Shown piece by piece: positions 45,491-58,035 of a DNA stretch of 64,000 nt. Made by a program: the position numbers and the translations under genes. The DNA is from Meconema thalassinum (taxonomy: Eukaryota > Arthropoda > Insecta > Orthoptera > Tettigoniidae): assembly GCA_946902985.2 (NCBI GenBank), contig OX336388.2, positions 1,701,745,978 to 1,701,809,977 of the forward strand, given 5' to 3'. Each line of letters opens with the position of its first letter. Within the stretch, counting starts at the first letter, position 1. The notes under the pieces are model-generated. The model ran no database searches and was not told where the DNA came from. It saw only the letters and a list, made by a program, of their open reading frames with translations.

Positions 45491-46435
45491 TAGAGCCGGT
45501 AATGAGTGATATTCGGTTAATCAATTAATAATCGATTATCGTATCATTTAAAATTAATCATAATCGATTAATCGAATGTCCGTTCTATTGATTAATCGTC
45601 TAACTGAATAATGTATTATTCGGCTAACCGAAGAGTCTATCAATCGGCTAACCGAAGAGTCTATCAATCGGCTAACCGAAGAATAATTAGTTGATGAGTA
45701 GATGCGATATATAATCAAAGGATACGAGGTCATCGCTTAAGTTGAGTTACGGTTATTTTCGGAAACGTGTATAGAATTCTATAAAAGTTACTTATTGCCT
45801 AAATATACTACAGTAGGTGGCTATCCTTGTTTATGTTAACAATAACCAGATAACAACAATGAAATGGGGGGGGGGGCGTGGTGGCTCAGCGGTCTAGCTG
45901 TATGCCTCTTACCAAGGCGGTCCGGGTTCGATTCCCGGTCATTGCTTGTGAGATTTTCGAAGTGAAATGCCATGTCCTGTGTTTGGATTCCACGTAAAAA
46001 AGGACGTCCCGTGGCTCTTGATCTCGAGATTAACGGTCACGTTAAACTACAAGCTTAGCTTCAATCAAATTGGGAAGGGCTTAGAAAAAAGAAAACGAAG
46101 AGTTTTCAGCAAAGATTTTGAATTATTATTTAGGACAGGAACTTTGTTTTACCCTAGTTTTCATAAAGAAAGTACATTATTAAAAAAATGATACAATATA
46201 TGTTAATTAAATAAACGTATGTTTTGCTTCTGTGAGAACGTGGTTAAAGGAGCGAACCACATCGATTAATCGTCCAAACAATTAATCATAGACCAACCGA
46301 TTAATCGATTAATTGTCAATTGTCTATTAATCGATTAAACGCATAATCGACTAACCGTTAGTTGTAGGAATTAATCGATTTTTTAACTTCTAATATTCGA
46401 TTACTTAAATTAATTGATTAATAGTGCCAGCCCTA
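45491..46435. mobile_element. hAT-type MITE with palindromic subterminal repeats, SINE inside
   Basis: Left end TAGAGCCGGTA; the right-end reverse complement is TAGGGCTGGCA. The flanks are CTGTTAAC (45483-45490) and CTGTCAAC (46436-46443), an 8-bp duplication with one mismatch. Both ends are packed with TTAATCGATTAA-like palindromes. Three TCGGCTAACCGAAGA units lie at 45632-45685. It is non-coding and is interrupted by a family D SINE at 45876-46066. Confidence 0.7.
45876..46066 (+). repeat. SINE family D, with complete tRNA head
   Basis: A box GTGGTGGCTCAGCGG, B box CCGGGTTCGATTCCCGG, then GTGAGATTTTCGAAG, GGATTCCACGTAAAA, GTCCCGTGGCTCT and CGGTCACGTTAAACTACAAG. A G-run precedes it at 45867-45875. 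It sits inside the hAT MITE. Confidence 0.75.
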
Positions 46436-46443
46436 CTGTCAAC

Positions 46444-47282
46444 GCCGGGATTTGAACATCGGATATCCAAACTTCGAACACTAAGTGGGTAAATGTGATG
46501 GGGAGAGCTTAGCTGTTTCTCTATCGCATAACCCTCGCCACAGTTCCTTCTGAATGACCAGAACAACACCTCACTCCACTCCACAATACTGTCTCACGCG
46601 TGATTTAAAATTCTTATCCGCTGAAATGCAGGATGGCTGGTATCAAGGCAATCTAAGTAACAGATGCTAAATTTTAGTTACCACGGTTACCACAAGATAC
46701 ACTTTGTACCTTTTATTATTATGCCTCAGAAAACTGAGACTAAGTCGATAAATACCTTTTAGTGTTTATATTGTTGTAAAAAAATAATATCAGAAACCTT
46801 TCAGAGCGCATCCATACAAATGTTACTGGCGGCTCAGAACGTAATCTTAATGTCCTTTAAAATGAATTTTGCGAAACGTTTGAACATGTGAAAATCTTCA
46901 CCTTTACTTCAATAGAATTCTTTTACCATCTGTTTCCTTCCCATCTACTTAAGGTTCAGTACGCAGCGCGTAAAATGATTGGCTGTCTGTTCAAACAAAA
47001 CTCGTCGAATGATTCTGGGCTAAAGTTGTAAAGATACTGCATAAAACGTTTTATATGAATATGAGAAGGAAATGAATGAACATTAAACTTTGTATATTTT
47101 GTAATTTGATACGCACGTGTGAAATTGTTTGCATACAACTCCAGCTTTCAATGCACGGTAGCCAGACTGAGGGAATTGGATTGTACCCAGCCACAATGAT
47201 GTCTGAGGGACCGACCGAAGTACTGTAGCTATGCGCCTCAACATGCAAGGCCATAGAAAATAGAATATATAATACTATTGGA
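46444..47282. other. Unrecognised sequence
   Basis: No supported gene or repeat. Confidence 0.3.
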
Positions 47283-48152
47283 CCCATGCGAGATGTGTAT
47301 AAACCACCCGTCCGGCTTTACTGGAATGTGGGCTTGACACGATACAGTTCTGACAGGGGCTATTCTCTTGTTTATTTAAACAAATAGACATATCCCCGTT
47401 GACTTTTCAGACCACCTCGTGGCACAGTGGCTAGCATTGTTGGCTGTCACCCCCGAGGTACCGGATTGGATCCCCGGCTCTGCCAAGAATTTAAAATAGT
47501 CTTGGCATGGTCTGGTACGGGGTCTCCCAGCCTCGTGATGCAGAATGGGAACCCGCCGAGTGTTATGGCAGGAGGAGGAGTGGAAAGGAACTGGCCACCC
47601 TACCACACGCAAACTCCGGCTCAGGATGACTGGTTAGTGATCACTTGACGAAGTCATGGGCTCTAATTCAGGTCGCCTACGTCCCTGGAGAGGATATGAC
47701 AATCTAATAATTAATAATTGACTTTTCACGAAATGCAAATTTTTTCCTGCACTATTGAGACAATTTGGAACATTTTGGTACAAACCGCACCTTCTAACTC
47801 CCTCTATCTTAAGAACTTGAGTTTTGTGAAACATACACCTTAGCGTATTATATTATACTAGCGAACCCGTGCGAGAACTCTCGCATAATGGTTTGTGTGC
47901 GCCCCATGTGTACAGACTACCCACCTGGCTCTAGTGCTATGCGGGCGGGACGCGCCACAGTTCCGGCAGTGGCTATCGTATTGTTTAGCACTTTATAAAC
48001 AAATAAATATATCTCCGTTGACTTTTCACGAAATACAAGATTTTTCCTGTACTATTGAGACGGTTTGGAAGATTTTGGTACAAACCACACCTTCTAACTC
48101 CCTCTGGTTTAGGAGCTTGAGTTTTGTGAAACATACAACTTAGCGTATTACA
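47283..48152 (+). repeat. Two tandem copies of a non-coding unit, first split by a SINE
   Basis: The second unit starts at 47868 (ACTAGCGAACCCGTGCGAGA, with TGCGAGA/TCTCGCA hairpin) and runs to 48152. The first starts near 47283. Both contain AACAAATA, TATCTCCGTTGACTTTTCAC or variant, TTTTGGTACAAACC and CACCTTCTAACTCCCTCT, and end GTTTTGTGAAACATACA. The first is interrupted by a SINE at 47410-47717. Confidence 0.7.
47410..47717 (+). repeat. SINE family C insertion with 11-bp target duplication
   Basis: Head CCTCGTGGCACAGTGGCTAG, B box GGATTGGATCCCCGG, CTCTGCCAAGAATTT, and a tail of AATAATTAATAA. TTGACTTTTCA is present at both 47399-47409 and 47718-47728. The uninterrupted sister unit at 47990-48025 shows the empty site. 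Confidence 0.85.
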
Positions 48153-50625
48153 TAACTAGCTGAACCCGGCATCCGTTGCAACGCCAATCAAAGAAAGTGT
48201 TGGCGTTGTAATTTTTTTCTTGAAGTGCTTTTGGATACACAATTCTCCTTTTTTCCGCTAATTTCCTCCAAACTATCGTAAAATGGAGTAACTAATTTAG
48301 AAACATTCGTGGGAACGCCCACAACAACTCACCAAAGTTTCATCGCTATCGGACGAATGGTATATGAACGCATACGGGCCTTTGTTGAAACGCTTCCCAC
48401 GTCGTATCTCCTCGAGCTCTACCAGTATTGTAAAATGGATTTACTAAGTTGAAGACCTTCCCCGGCGTGTACACAACAACAAATCAAAGCTTCATCGCAA
48501 TCGGATGAATGGCATATAAACGCATACTGGATTCTGTTTAAACGATTCGCGTGCCGTCACTCATTTGTTAATCTACTCATGTGCTACCTATTGTAAAAAA
48601 GATTTACTAAGCTTGAAACCTTCCCTGGAGTGTACTCAACGATTCACCAAAGCTTAATCGCAATCGGATGAATGGTATATGAACGCACGTGGGAAATTTT
48701 TGAAACGGATCGCACGCAATTTTGTTGAAGCTACTCGCGCGCTATGTTTTGTAAATTGGGTTTACTATGCGTATAACGTTCCCGGGAGTGTGCACAACAA
48801 CTCACCAAAATTTGATCGCAATCGGATGAATTGTATATGAACGCAACGCCATCACTCATTTGTTTAAACTACTCGCGCGCTATTGTTTGTAAATTGGATT
48901 AACTACGCCTATAAATATCCCGGGAGTTTGCACAACAATTCATCAAAATTTCATAGCAATCGATGAATGGTGAATGAACGCATACAGGATTTTGTTGAAA
49001 CGCTTCACGTGTCGTCACTCATTTGTTGCATCTACTTGTACGCAAAATATAAAAAAATTAGTTGCTAAGTCGAAAACCTTCCCTGGCGTGTACACAATAA
49101 CTCATCAAAGTTTCATCGCAATCTGATGAATGACATATGAACACATACGGGACTTTGTTGATACGATTCGCGTGTCGTCGCTCATAAGATGAATCTACGC
49201 ATGCGTTACCTACTTTAAAATGCATGTACAAAGCCAGTAACCTTCCCTGGAGTGTACACAACATCTCACCCAAGTTTCATCGCTATCGGACGAATGGTAT
49301 ATGACGCATACGGGACGTTCTTGAAACGCTTCGCGCGTCGTTACTCATTTGTTGAATCTACTCGTGCGCTACCTATTGTAAAATGGATTTACTAAGCCTG
49401 AAATCTTCCCTGGAGTGTACATAATATATCATCCAAATTTAATCGCTATCGGACGAATGGTATATGAACGCATATGGGACTTTGTTGAAACGCTTCGCGC
49501 GTCGTCGCTCATTTGTTGCATCTACTCGTGCCCTACCTACGGTAATGTGGATTTACAAAGCCAGAAACCTTCCATGAAGTGTACACAAAATCTCATCCAA
49601 GTTTCGTCACTATCGCACGAATGATAATTATATTTACGCATACGGGACGTTGAAACGCTTCGTGCGTCGTCATTCATTTGTTGAGTCTACTCGCGCGCTA
49701 CCTATTGTAAAATGGATTTCCTCAGCCTGAAACCTTCCCTGGAGTTTACATAATATCTCATCTAAGTTTCATCGCTATCGGATGAATGGTATATGAACGG
49801 ATATGGGACTTTGTTGAAAAGCTTCGCGCGTTGTCGCTCATTTGTTGTATCAACTCGTGCCCTACCTACCGTAGAGTGGAGTTACCAAGCCAGAAACCTT
49901 CCGTGAAGTGTACATAACATTTCACCAAAGTTTCGTCGCTATCGGACAAATGGTGTATGAACGCATACGGGACTTTGTTAAAACGCTTCGCGCCTCTTTG
50001 CTCATTTGTTGAATTTACTCGTGCGCTACCTACTGTAAAATGGATTTACTAAACCTAAAACCTTCCCTGGTGTGTACATAATATCTCACCCAAGTTTGAT
50101 CGCTATCTGACGAATGGCATATGAACGCATATGGGACTTCGTTGAAACGCTTCGCGCGTCGTCACTCATTTGTTGAACTACTCGTGCGCTACCTCTTGTA
50201 AATTGGATTTACTAAGCCAGAAACCTTCCCTGAAGTGTACACACCATCTCAACCAAGATTCATCGCAATGGGATGAATGATACATGAATGCATGTGGGCT
50301 TTGTTGAAACGAATCGCACGCCTTTTTGTTGAAACTACTCGCGCGCCATCTATTGTAAATGTGATTTACTTCACCTATAAATTTCTCGGGAGTGTGCACT
50401 ACAACTCACCAAAATTTGATCGCAATCGGATGTATTGTATATGAACGCATCGCCATCGCTCATTTGTTTAAAATACTCGCGCGTTATCTATTATGAAATG
50501 GATTAACTATGCCTATAAACCTCCCGGAAGTGTGTACAACAACTCACCAAAATTTGATCGCAATCGGATGAGTAGTTTATGAACGCATAAAAGACGAACA
50601 TACAGACATTCCTTTATATATATAT
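48153..50625 (+). repeat. Array of about 165-bp units, roughly 15 copies
   Basis: Opens at 48153 with ACTAGCTGAACCCGG. Each unit carries CTCATTTGTTGAATCTACTC, GTAAAATGGATTTACTAAG, AACCTTCCCTGGAGTGTAC, AAGTTTCATCGCTATCGGA and TGAACGCATACGGGACTTTG. Starts near 49342, 49506, 49670, 49835, 50000 and 50164 give periods of 164-165. It ends with CATACAGACATTCC and TATATATATA. Non-coding, diverged between units. Confidence 0.8.
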
Positions 50626-53600
50626 ACTAGCTGAAGTACCCGTGCTTCGCTACGTGTCATAAATAAATTAAAATGTGAAGGTGACAGTTAAAACAGGGGA
50701 TAGGCGAGGTGCTGCGCAGAGGGAGATTAAGGATGGAATATTTTGTCCAACTACACCGCTCGGCATTGACCGTGTTTTATAGCACAAATTTAGGTTTTAC
50801 TCGCTAACCGTTGGAGATACCTTTCGGATAGAAAATGTAATTTTAAACCTCGTATATGCCATCAAAAGTTTGCTATGTCTTAGCGTTCTCTTTTTATTTG
50901 AAATGGAAATATGAAAGTTTGAAACCAAAGGGTGTAGTGACGTCACTAAAATGGTCGCCATCTTTAAATAGTGCCAAGTATTGAAATCAAAAGTAACCTA
51001 TATATTAACCAGGTAAATCAGCTACTTCCATGTAAAATTCATGTAAATCGGACCAGTGGTTCTTGCGTGATTGAGTAATTCACAGACACATATCATCTCA
51101 TTTTTAGCCTCGCTTCGCTCGCGTCATAGTCGTGTCATATTGTTATTCAATGAAATGCAGGTTTAACCCCCTTTAGAACCTGAATACCCAAAAATCCCTC
51201 CTTAGTAGACGTTTTCGACACACAACAAATATATACCCAAAATATCATTCTTATAACTTAAATAGTTTTGGTTGGTCGATGAGAGTGAACATCCAAAAAT
51301 CCTTCCTTAGTGGACGTTTTTCTTCCAGAATTTCACCCCTCCCCATATGCCCCTAAAATTGCATTTATGAAAAAACGGTCGAACACCTATTTATTTTATT
51401 TATTTATTTACTTTTAAGCTGATTGATTTTCTCCGAGTTTCAAACTCCACGCCTATGTCGTTTAAGGAATACACGCTCCGTTAGGAATCTTTCAACCCCC
51501 CATTTTTCATCCCTTTCACCTCATAATATACACTACATCGAAAAACCATTAGACATGAATCAGCTTATTTTTAATGATTAGTATATATGCCAAGTATCAC
51601 ATCCCCAAATGAAACCACTCGTGAGATATTGTTATTCAATGAAAAGCACGTTTACCCCCTTAACACCTCTTTAGAACCTGAATATCCAAAACCCTTTCCT
51701 TAGTGGACGTTTTCGACATACAACGAACATATCACCAAAATTTCATGTTTCTAACTTCAATAATTTTGGCTGGGCAATGATGAGTGAGTCAGTCAGTCAG
51801 GACATTATCTTTCATTTATTTTTGATAATTTCACCCCTCCCCATGAACCCCTTAAATTGGATTTATGAAACAAACGGTCGAACACCTATTTACTTATTTA
51901 AAGCTGTTTTCCCCCTGAGTTTGATGAGTGAGTAAGTGAGTCAATCAGTTAGGACACTTTCTTTCCTGATTCTCAACCCCCCCCCCAGAATTTCACCCCT
52001 CTCCAAGGGATCCAGTTGGATTTATGAAAAAACGGTCAAACATCTATTTACTTGTATTTTAAGCTGCTTTTTCCCGCCGTATTTCAAACTTTTCGCCTAT
52101 GTCGTTTCAGAGATACACGCTCCGTTAAGAATCCCTCAACCCCCAATGTTCACCCCTTTCACCTCATAATATACACCACATCGATAAACACTTAGTCTGG
52201 CTGCGTGGCTCAGGGGTAACGTTCTCGCTTGCTGAGCCCAAGGTTGCAGGTTCGAAACCTGGCGCAGTCAGCTGGCATTTGAGGGTGCGCAAATGCGAGG
52301 GAGCCGTGTCAGTACATTTACTGGCAAGTTAAAGATCCCCTTCGGGGTAAAATTCCGGCACCCCGACGTCTCTAAAAGCCAGGGTAGTTAAAAGGGACGT
52401 AAAACCAATAACATTATTATTATTATTAGATAAACACTTAGACATATGTGTGATTATTTTTAATGATTTGTTTATATACCGAATATCACATCCCCAAAGA
52501 AACAACTCATGAGATATCGTTATTCAATGAAATGCACGTTTACCTCCTTAACACCTCTTTAAAACCCGAATAAACAAAAATCATTCCTTAGTTGACGTTT
52601 CCGACATAGAGCGAACATATTCCCAAAATTTCATGTTTCCAACTTAAATAGTTTTCGCTGGGCGTGATGAGTGAGTGAGTCAGACAGGACATTTTCTTTC
52701 AATTATTTTTACCAGAATTTCACCCCTCCCCATGGGTCCCTTAAATTGGATTGATGAAAAACGCTTGAACACCTATTAACTTATTTTTTAAGCTGTCTTT
52801 TTCCCCTGAGTTTGATGAGTGAGTGAGTTTGTCAGTCAGTTCGGACACTTTCTCTCCTTCCCCCCCCCCCCCCCCAGAATTTCACCCCACTCCATTGGCT
52901 CCTTAAATTAATTTATGAAAAAAAAACGGTCGAACGCCGATTTACTTACCTTTTAAGCTGTTTTTTTTTCACAGAGTTTCAAATTTCTCGCCTATGTCGT
53001 TTAAGAGATAGGCCCACACGCTCCGTTAGGAATCCTTCAACCCCCAATTTTCACCCCTTTCACCTCATAACAATACACCACATCGAAAAACCCTTAGACA
53101 CATGTCTGCTTATTTTTAATGATTAGTTTATATGCCGAGTATCACATCCACAAATGAAACCACTCGTGAGATATTGATATTCAATGAAATGCAGGTTTAA
53201 CCCCCTTAAGACCCCTTTAGAACCTGAATATCCAAAAATCCTCCCTTAGTGCACGGTTTTGACATACAAAGAACATATCCCCGAAATGCCGTGTTTCCAA
53301 CTTCAATGTTTTTATGAGTGAGTGAATGAGTCAGGACATTTTCATTCATTTTTTTTCTTCAGAATTTCACCCCTCCCGATGAACCCCTTCAATTTGATTG
53401 ATCAAAAAAAAACTGTCGAAAAGCTATTTACTTACTTTAAAGCAGTTTTTTTCCCTGAGATTGATGAGTGAGTGAGTCAGTCAATCAGTTAGGACACTTT
53501 CTTTCGTGTCCCCCCCCCCTCCAGAATTTCACCCCTCCCCATGGGCCCCTTAAATTGGATTTATGAAAAAACGGTCAAACCCCTATTTACTTATTTTTAT

Positions 53601-54404
53601 GCGGATTTTATTCCGCTGAGTTTCAAACTCCTCGCCTATGTCGTTTAAGAGATACACGCTCCATTAGGAATCTTTCAATCCCCACTTTTCACCCGTTTCA
53701 CCTCATAGTATACTTCACATCGAAAAACCCTCAGACACGTGTCTTCTTACTTTTTAATGATGAGTTTATATGCCGTGTATCTCATCCCCCAATGAAACCA
53801 ATCGGGAGAAATTGTTATTCAATGAAATGCAGGTTTAACGGGGTATGACCACTTTAGATCCTGAATATCCGAAAATTCTCCCTTAGTAGATGATTTTGAC
53901 ATACAATGAACATATCCCCAAACTGTCATGTTTCTAACTTCAATAATTTTGGCTGGGCGATGATGAGTGAGTGAGTGAGTGAGTGCGTGAGTCAGGACAT
54001 TTTTTTCAATTTTCTTTTTTCAGAATTTCACCCGTCCCCATGAACCCCTTAAATTTGATTTATGAAAAAAACTGTCGAACAGCTATTTACCTACTTAAAG
54101 CAGTTTTTCCCCCTGAGTTTGATGAGTGAGTCAGTCTGTCAATCAGTTAGGGCACTTTCTTTCCTGTTCCCCCCCAGAATTGCACCCCTCCCCATGGGCC
54201 CCTTAAATTGCATTTATGAAAAAACGGTCGAACACATATTTACTTATTTTTTATGCTGATTTTTTCCGCTGAGTTTCAAACTCCTCGCCTATGTCGTTTA
54301 AGAGATACACGCTCCGTTAGGAATCTTTCAACCCCCACTTTTCACCCCTTTCACCTCATAATATACACCACATCGAAAACCCCTCAGACACGTGTCTTCT
54401 TATT
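50626..54404 (+). repeat. Array of about 640-bp units, left part
   Basis: Head at about 50630: ACTAGCTGAAGTACCCGTGC, TTCGCTACG. Units share TGTTATTCAATGAAATGCAG (51141, 51635, 52520, 53176, 53814), AATATCCAAAAATCC, CAGAATTTCACCCCTCCCC, GAAAAAACGGTCGAACACC, GCCTATGTCGTTTAAG and TCACCTCATAATATACACC, with TGAGTGAG runs. The interior is non-coding. It resumes at 60294 after a nested insertion. Confidence 0.75.
52196..52428 (+). repeat. SINE family N insertion with 13-bp target duplication
   Basis: Head GGCTGCGTGGCTCAGGGGTA, B box GCAGGTTCGAAACC, GAGGGAGCCGTGTCAG, TTAAAGATCCCCTTCGGGG and GTAAAACCAATAACATTATT with an ATT tail. GATAAACACTTAG flanks it exactly at 52183-52195 and 52429-52441. Confidence 0.9.
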
Positions 54405-54467
54405 AGCCTACTTTTCACATTTTGCAAAAATGAGGAAAAAGTAGACTTATGAGATCGGGCAAATGTG

Positions 54468-54506
<39 letters not shown>

Positions 54507-54987
54507 CTGTCTGTCTGTCTGTCTGTCCTTCTGTCTGTCTGTCTGGCTGTGTGTGTGTCCCCCCCTATCAACTCCTAAACGGCTGCAGCAATCAAAACCA
54601 AATTTAGTATGAGTAAAGATGTGCACCGGAATAGCTCACGTCCATATTTGAAAATGATGTCAGTGCTACCAACTGCTGAAAAAACGCACTAGAAATTTGA
54701 GCTCCATGTTGGATATCTTGCAAGGTATGCATGGCAGCTATTCCAAAATTGGCACACATGTAGATAATACTATTCCAGTTTAATTTCCAGGAGGCCAACC
54801 ATGACAGTGTTGCCAAAATAATTTTAAGCCTTCTGATAGGTCCAATGTTAATTGCATATAACTTCTATACTATCAACTGAATTTCAACCAAAGTTTGTAT
54901 GTAATATCTGTACATAAACATATATGACTGAGCGTATTCTTTAGAGCCACCAGGGCTGCCAACTGTTAATAATTGCTCTCTCTATTT
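54405..54987 (+). repeat. Repeat family K, copy 1, 3'-truncated
   Basis: TAGCCTACTTTTCACATTTT, GCAAAAATGAGG, AAAAAGTAGACTTATGAGATC, a TCTG microsatellite (about 54469-54555), CTCCTAAACGGCTGC, AGTGCTACCAACTG. It stops where the next copy begins. Confidence 0.75.
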
Positions 54988-55052
54988 TTAGCCTACTTTT
55001 CACATTTTGCAAAAATGAGAAAAAAGTAGACTTATGAGATCGGGCAAATGTG

Positions 55053-55100
<48 letters not shown>

Positions 55101-56431
55101 CTTCTGTCTGTCTGTCTGGCTGTGTGTGTCCCCCCCCCCCCCTATCAACTCCTAAATGGCTGCAGCAATCGAAACAAAATTTGGTAGGAGTAAAGATCTA
55201 CACCTGAATATCTCACGGCCATATTTGAAAATGATGTCAGTGCTACCAACTGCTAAAAAATCGCAATTGAAATTTGAGCTCCATGTTGGATATCTTGGAA
55301 AGTATGAATGGGAGCTATTTCAAAATTGGCACACGTACAGACCATAATATTTCAGTTTAATTTCCAGGAGGCCAAACATGGCAGTGTTGCCAAAATGATT
55401 ATAAGCCTCCTGATAGGTCCAATTTTAAAATGCATATAACTTCTACACTATCAATTGGAATTCAACCAAATTTCGTATGTTGTATGTGTACATAACCAGA
55501 TATGACTGAGCGTATTCTTAAGACCTACCAGGGCTGCCAACTGTTAATAAATGCTCCTAATTTATTTTATCCAAATACCAATATATCAGAAAGTATGCAA
55601 GCCGTCAGCTTTAAACTATGCACACGTATAGTACCTGACATTCTATATTAATTTGGAGTAACTTATATACGTCAGTGCTACCAACATGATTCTAAGACTG
55701 CTGACAGGTCCAACTTTAAATACATGCAACTTCCATACTATAATTTGGATTTCAACCAAATTTCGTATGTGTTATGTGTACCATAACAGATATGACTATG
55801 CGTATTCTAAGGAGCAACCAGGGCTGCCAACTGTTAATATGTGCTGTCCCTATTTTTGTTACCCTAATATCAATATATCAGAAAGTATGCAAGCCAATAG
55901 CTCTAAAATTTGCACACGTATAGTACCTGGCATTCTAGACGAATTTGGAGTAACTAATATACGTCAGTGCTGCCAACATGATTCTAAGCCTGCTGATAGG
56001 TCCAATTTTAAAATGCATGTAACTTCTATACTAACTAATGGATTTCATTCAAAATTGGCACAACAATAGATCATATTATTTCAGATTTTTTCTGACCAAT
56101 ACATGCATGATATTGTTGCCAACATGATTTTACGCGCGCTGTTAGATCCAATGTTTAACTGCATGTAACGTCCATGCGATTCATTGGACTTCAACCAAAT
56201 TTTGTATTTTGTACCTTAAGAGATGGAACTAAGAATATATTCAGTCATCAGGGCTGCCAACTGTAGTGCTCTATTAGGATACATTATGCCAGGTATACAG
56301 TATTTCGAACTAATTGGAAATTTCGATATTAGCAACTTAATTTCGTCATTATTCTAGATAGGTTCATATTCTGTAGAATAATCATTGGCATGAAAAGTAG
56401 GCTGTATAGTTCTTAACGGAACTTCTTGTTA
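54988..56431 (+). repeat. Repeat family K, copy 2, near full length
   Basis: Same head as copy 1, a TCTG run (55052-55115) and a C run (55131-55142), then roughly 290-bp sub-repeats marked by CAGGGCTGCCAACTGT (54950 in copy 1; 55527, 55818 and 56248 here) and ATCAATATATCAGAAAGTAT. It ends GAAAAGTAGGCTGTATAG, TTCTTAACGGAACTTC, TTGTT. AGCCTACTTTTC at the start and GAAAAGTAGGCT near the end are inverted. Non-coding. Confidence 0.8.
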
Positions 56432-58035
56432 CAAATGAGGTGTCATTGGACTCGAGCTTTGCTATGGACCACTCGTTATATTTTTTTTTGAAATTTGTTG
56501 TTTTCGAAAATAAACGATAGTTACAAAACCAAACATGATAGAACGTTGGGCAATAGCTTAAACGAACTATCTTTATGTCATTTATGTTTTATAATAAAAG
56601 TTTTAATTTTTTACATTTTTTTGAAAAACGTTCAATTTTGGAGTTTTTATATTTTGGAAACTAAAGAGTTTGCAAAAAAATTGTTTGAGATAAATGAATG
56701 GCCCTGACCCCCTCTACCGGCAAAATAAATTTCAAGCCTCTAGGACTAAAACTGTGCAGTAGTGGGATGGGGACAGTTCTACCTTGAATACGTATGGCTA
56801 TCTTGGAAAAAGTTGTTGGTGGTGGGGGGGGGGGGACTAGGGACGAGTGAGGGGTCGTTTAGATGGTATTTTTCCGCTCTTTTTGATGGTGAGGTTATTT
56901 TTTACAATGGGTGGAATTTGGAAACGCAATTTGAGGTAAACGTGCGTTTTTGACATTTTGGTGATATTTAATGAGCTTGTAAGGCTAGAACGATGTGTTT
57001 TTTTTTAGGAACGGGGTGACGTTCTCTGGGCTAAGAATGTGTGTTGATTTTTTTTTGGATTGGCGCTAATTTGGAAACGGTGAATTTTGGAAAAAAGTTT
57101 GTTTGACGTTATTGAAAGGTGGGTATGCCCTCTAGGCGGGTAGCAAGTTTCAAGGGTGTAGGAGGAAAACAAAATGATAGCCTACTTTCTCGCGAACATT
57201 GGTGATAATTGGCGAACGGATGGTCAGATTTTAACAAATGAGGTGTCGTTGGACTCGAGCTGACGTCCTCTTTCCGATAGACAACTCGTTATATTTTTCT
57301 TTTCAAGTTTTGTTTGAAAAATTTTGTTTTCGAAGGTAGGCGATAGTTTGAAAACCAAACATGATAGAATGTTATGCCATAGTTGAAACGAATGGTCTGT
57401 ATGACCTTTATTTTGTATAATAAAACTTTTTATATTTGGAGATTTTTTAGAAAACACTGACATTTTTATTTTTTTATTTTGGAAACTAATACGTTTACAA
57501 ATAAGTTTGTTTGACATAAATGAAAGGTCTCTACCTCCTCTACCCAGAAGATAAATGTCAAGTCTCTAGGACAAGAACTATGCATTTTAATTATTATTAT
57601 TTTTTTAATAAAAGAGTGTTTGTGGACAGAGAGCCGGTAGCGCTTGACGTATGTTACAACGAGGCTATGACTGGCCATGGTGGATACGGGAAATTGCTAT
57701 TTCGACGGGGGCGATGTATGGCAAAACGAGGGGTCGCTTTTCGAAATTTTTTCCTATGACGAATGAATGAAGGCGAATATTTTGAAATGTGACAAGCATG
57801 CTAAGATTTTTACCCCTGAAGGGGATCTTTAACATTTTAGTTAACGGTGATGAGCGAGATAGCTCTCTGACACAACAGAGGGTTGTGGGATATGACCAAG
57901 TGATTCTTAGATGTTGGCGATCTCGGTGACCGTGCCCGGAAGAAATGAATTGCTATTTTGATGGGATGGCGGGGCAGCTTATGACGGTTGGTTTTGTGAT
58001 ATTCCCTATGATGGATAGAGGCGAATAGGAATTTT
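56432..58035 (+). repeat. Repeat H, two diverged units of about 800 bp
   Basis: Units start at 56434 and 57233 with ACAAATGAGGTGTCRTTGGA and share CTCGTTATATTTTT, AAACCAAACATGATAGAA and TCTAGGACAAGAAC or variants over the first about 350 nt; the rest has drifted. It lies between K copies 2 and 3. Non-coding. Confidence 0.6.

Noticed and set aside
45876..45950. tRNA-like sequence with A and B boxes (and similar heads elsewhere)
   Set aside because: No paired acceptor stem visible and a repeated SINE body follows; these are SINE heads, not tRNA genes.
48153..50625. Regularly spaced repeats that could suggest a CRISPR array
   Set aside because: Units are contiguous 165-bp repeats without unique spacers, in a eukaryotic repeat context.
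54356..54571. Minus-strand frame with repeated TDRQ
   Set aside because: Translation of the TCTG microsatellite.
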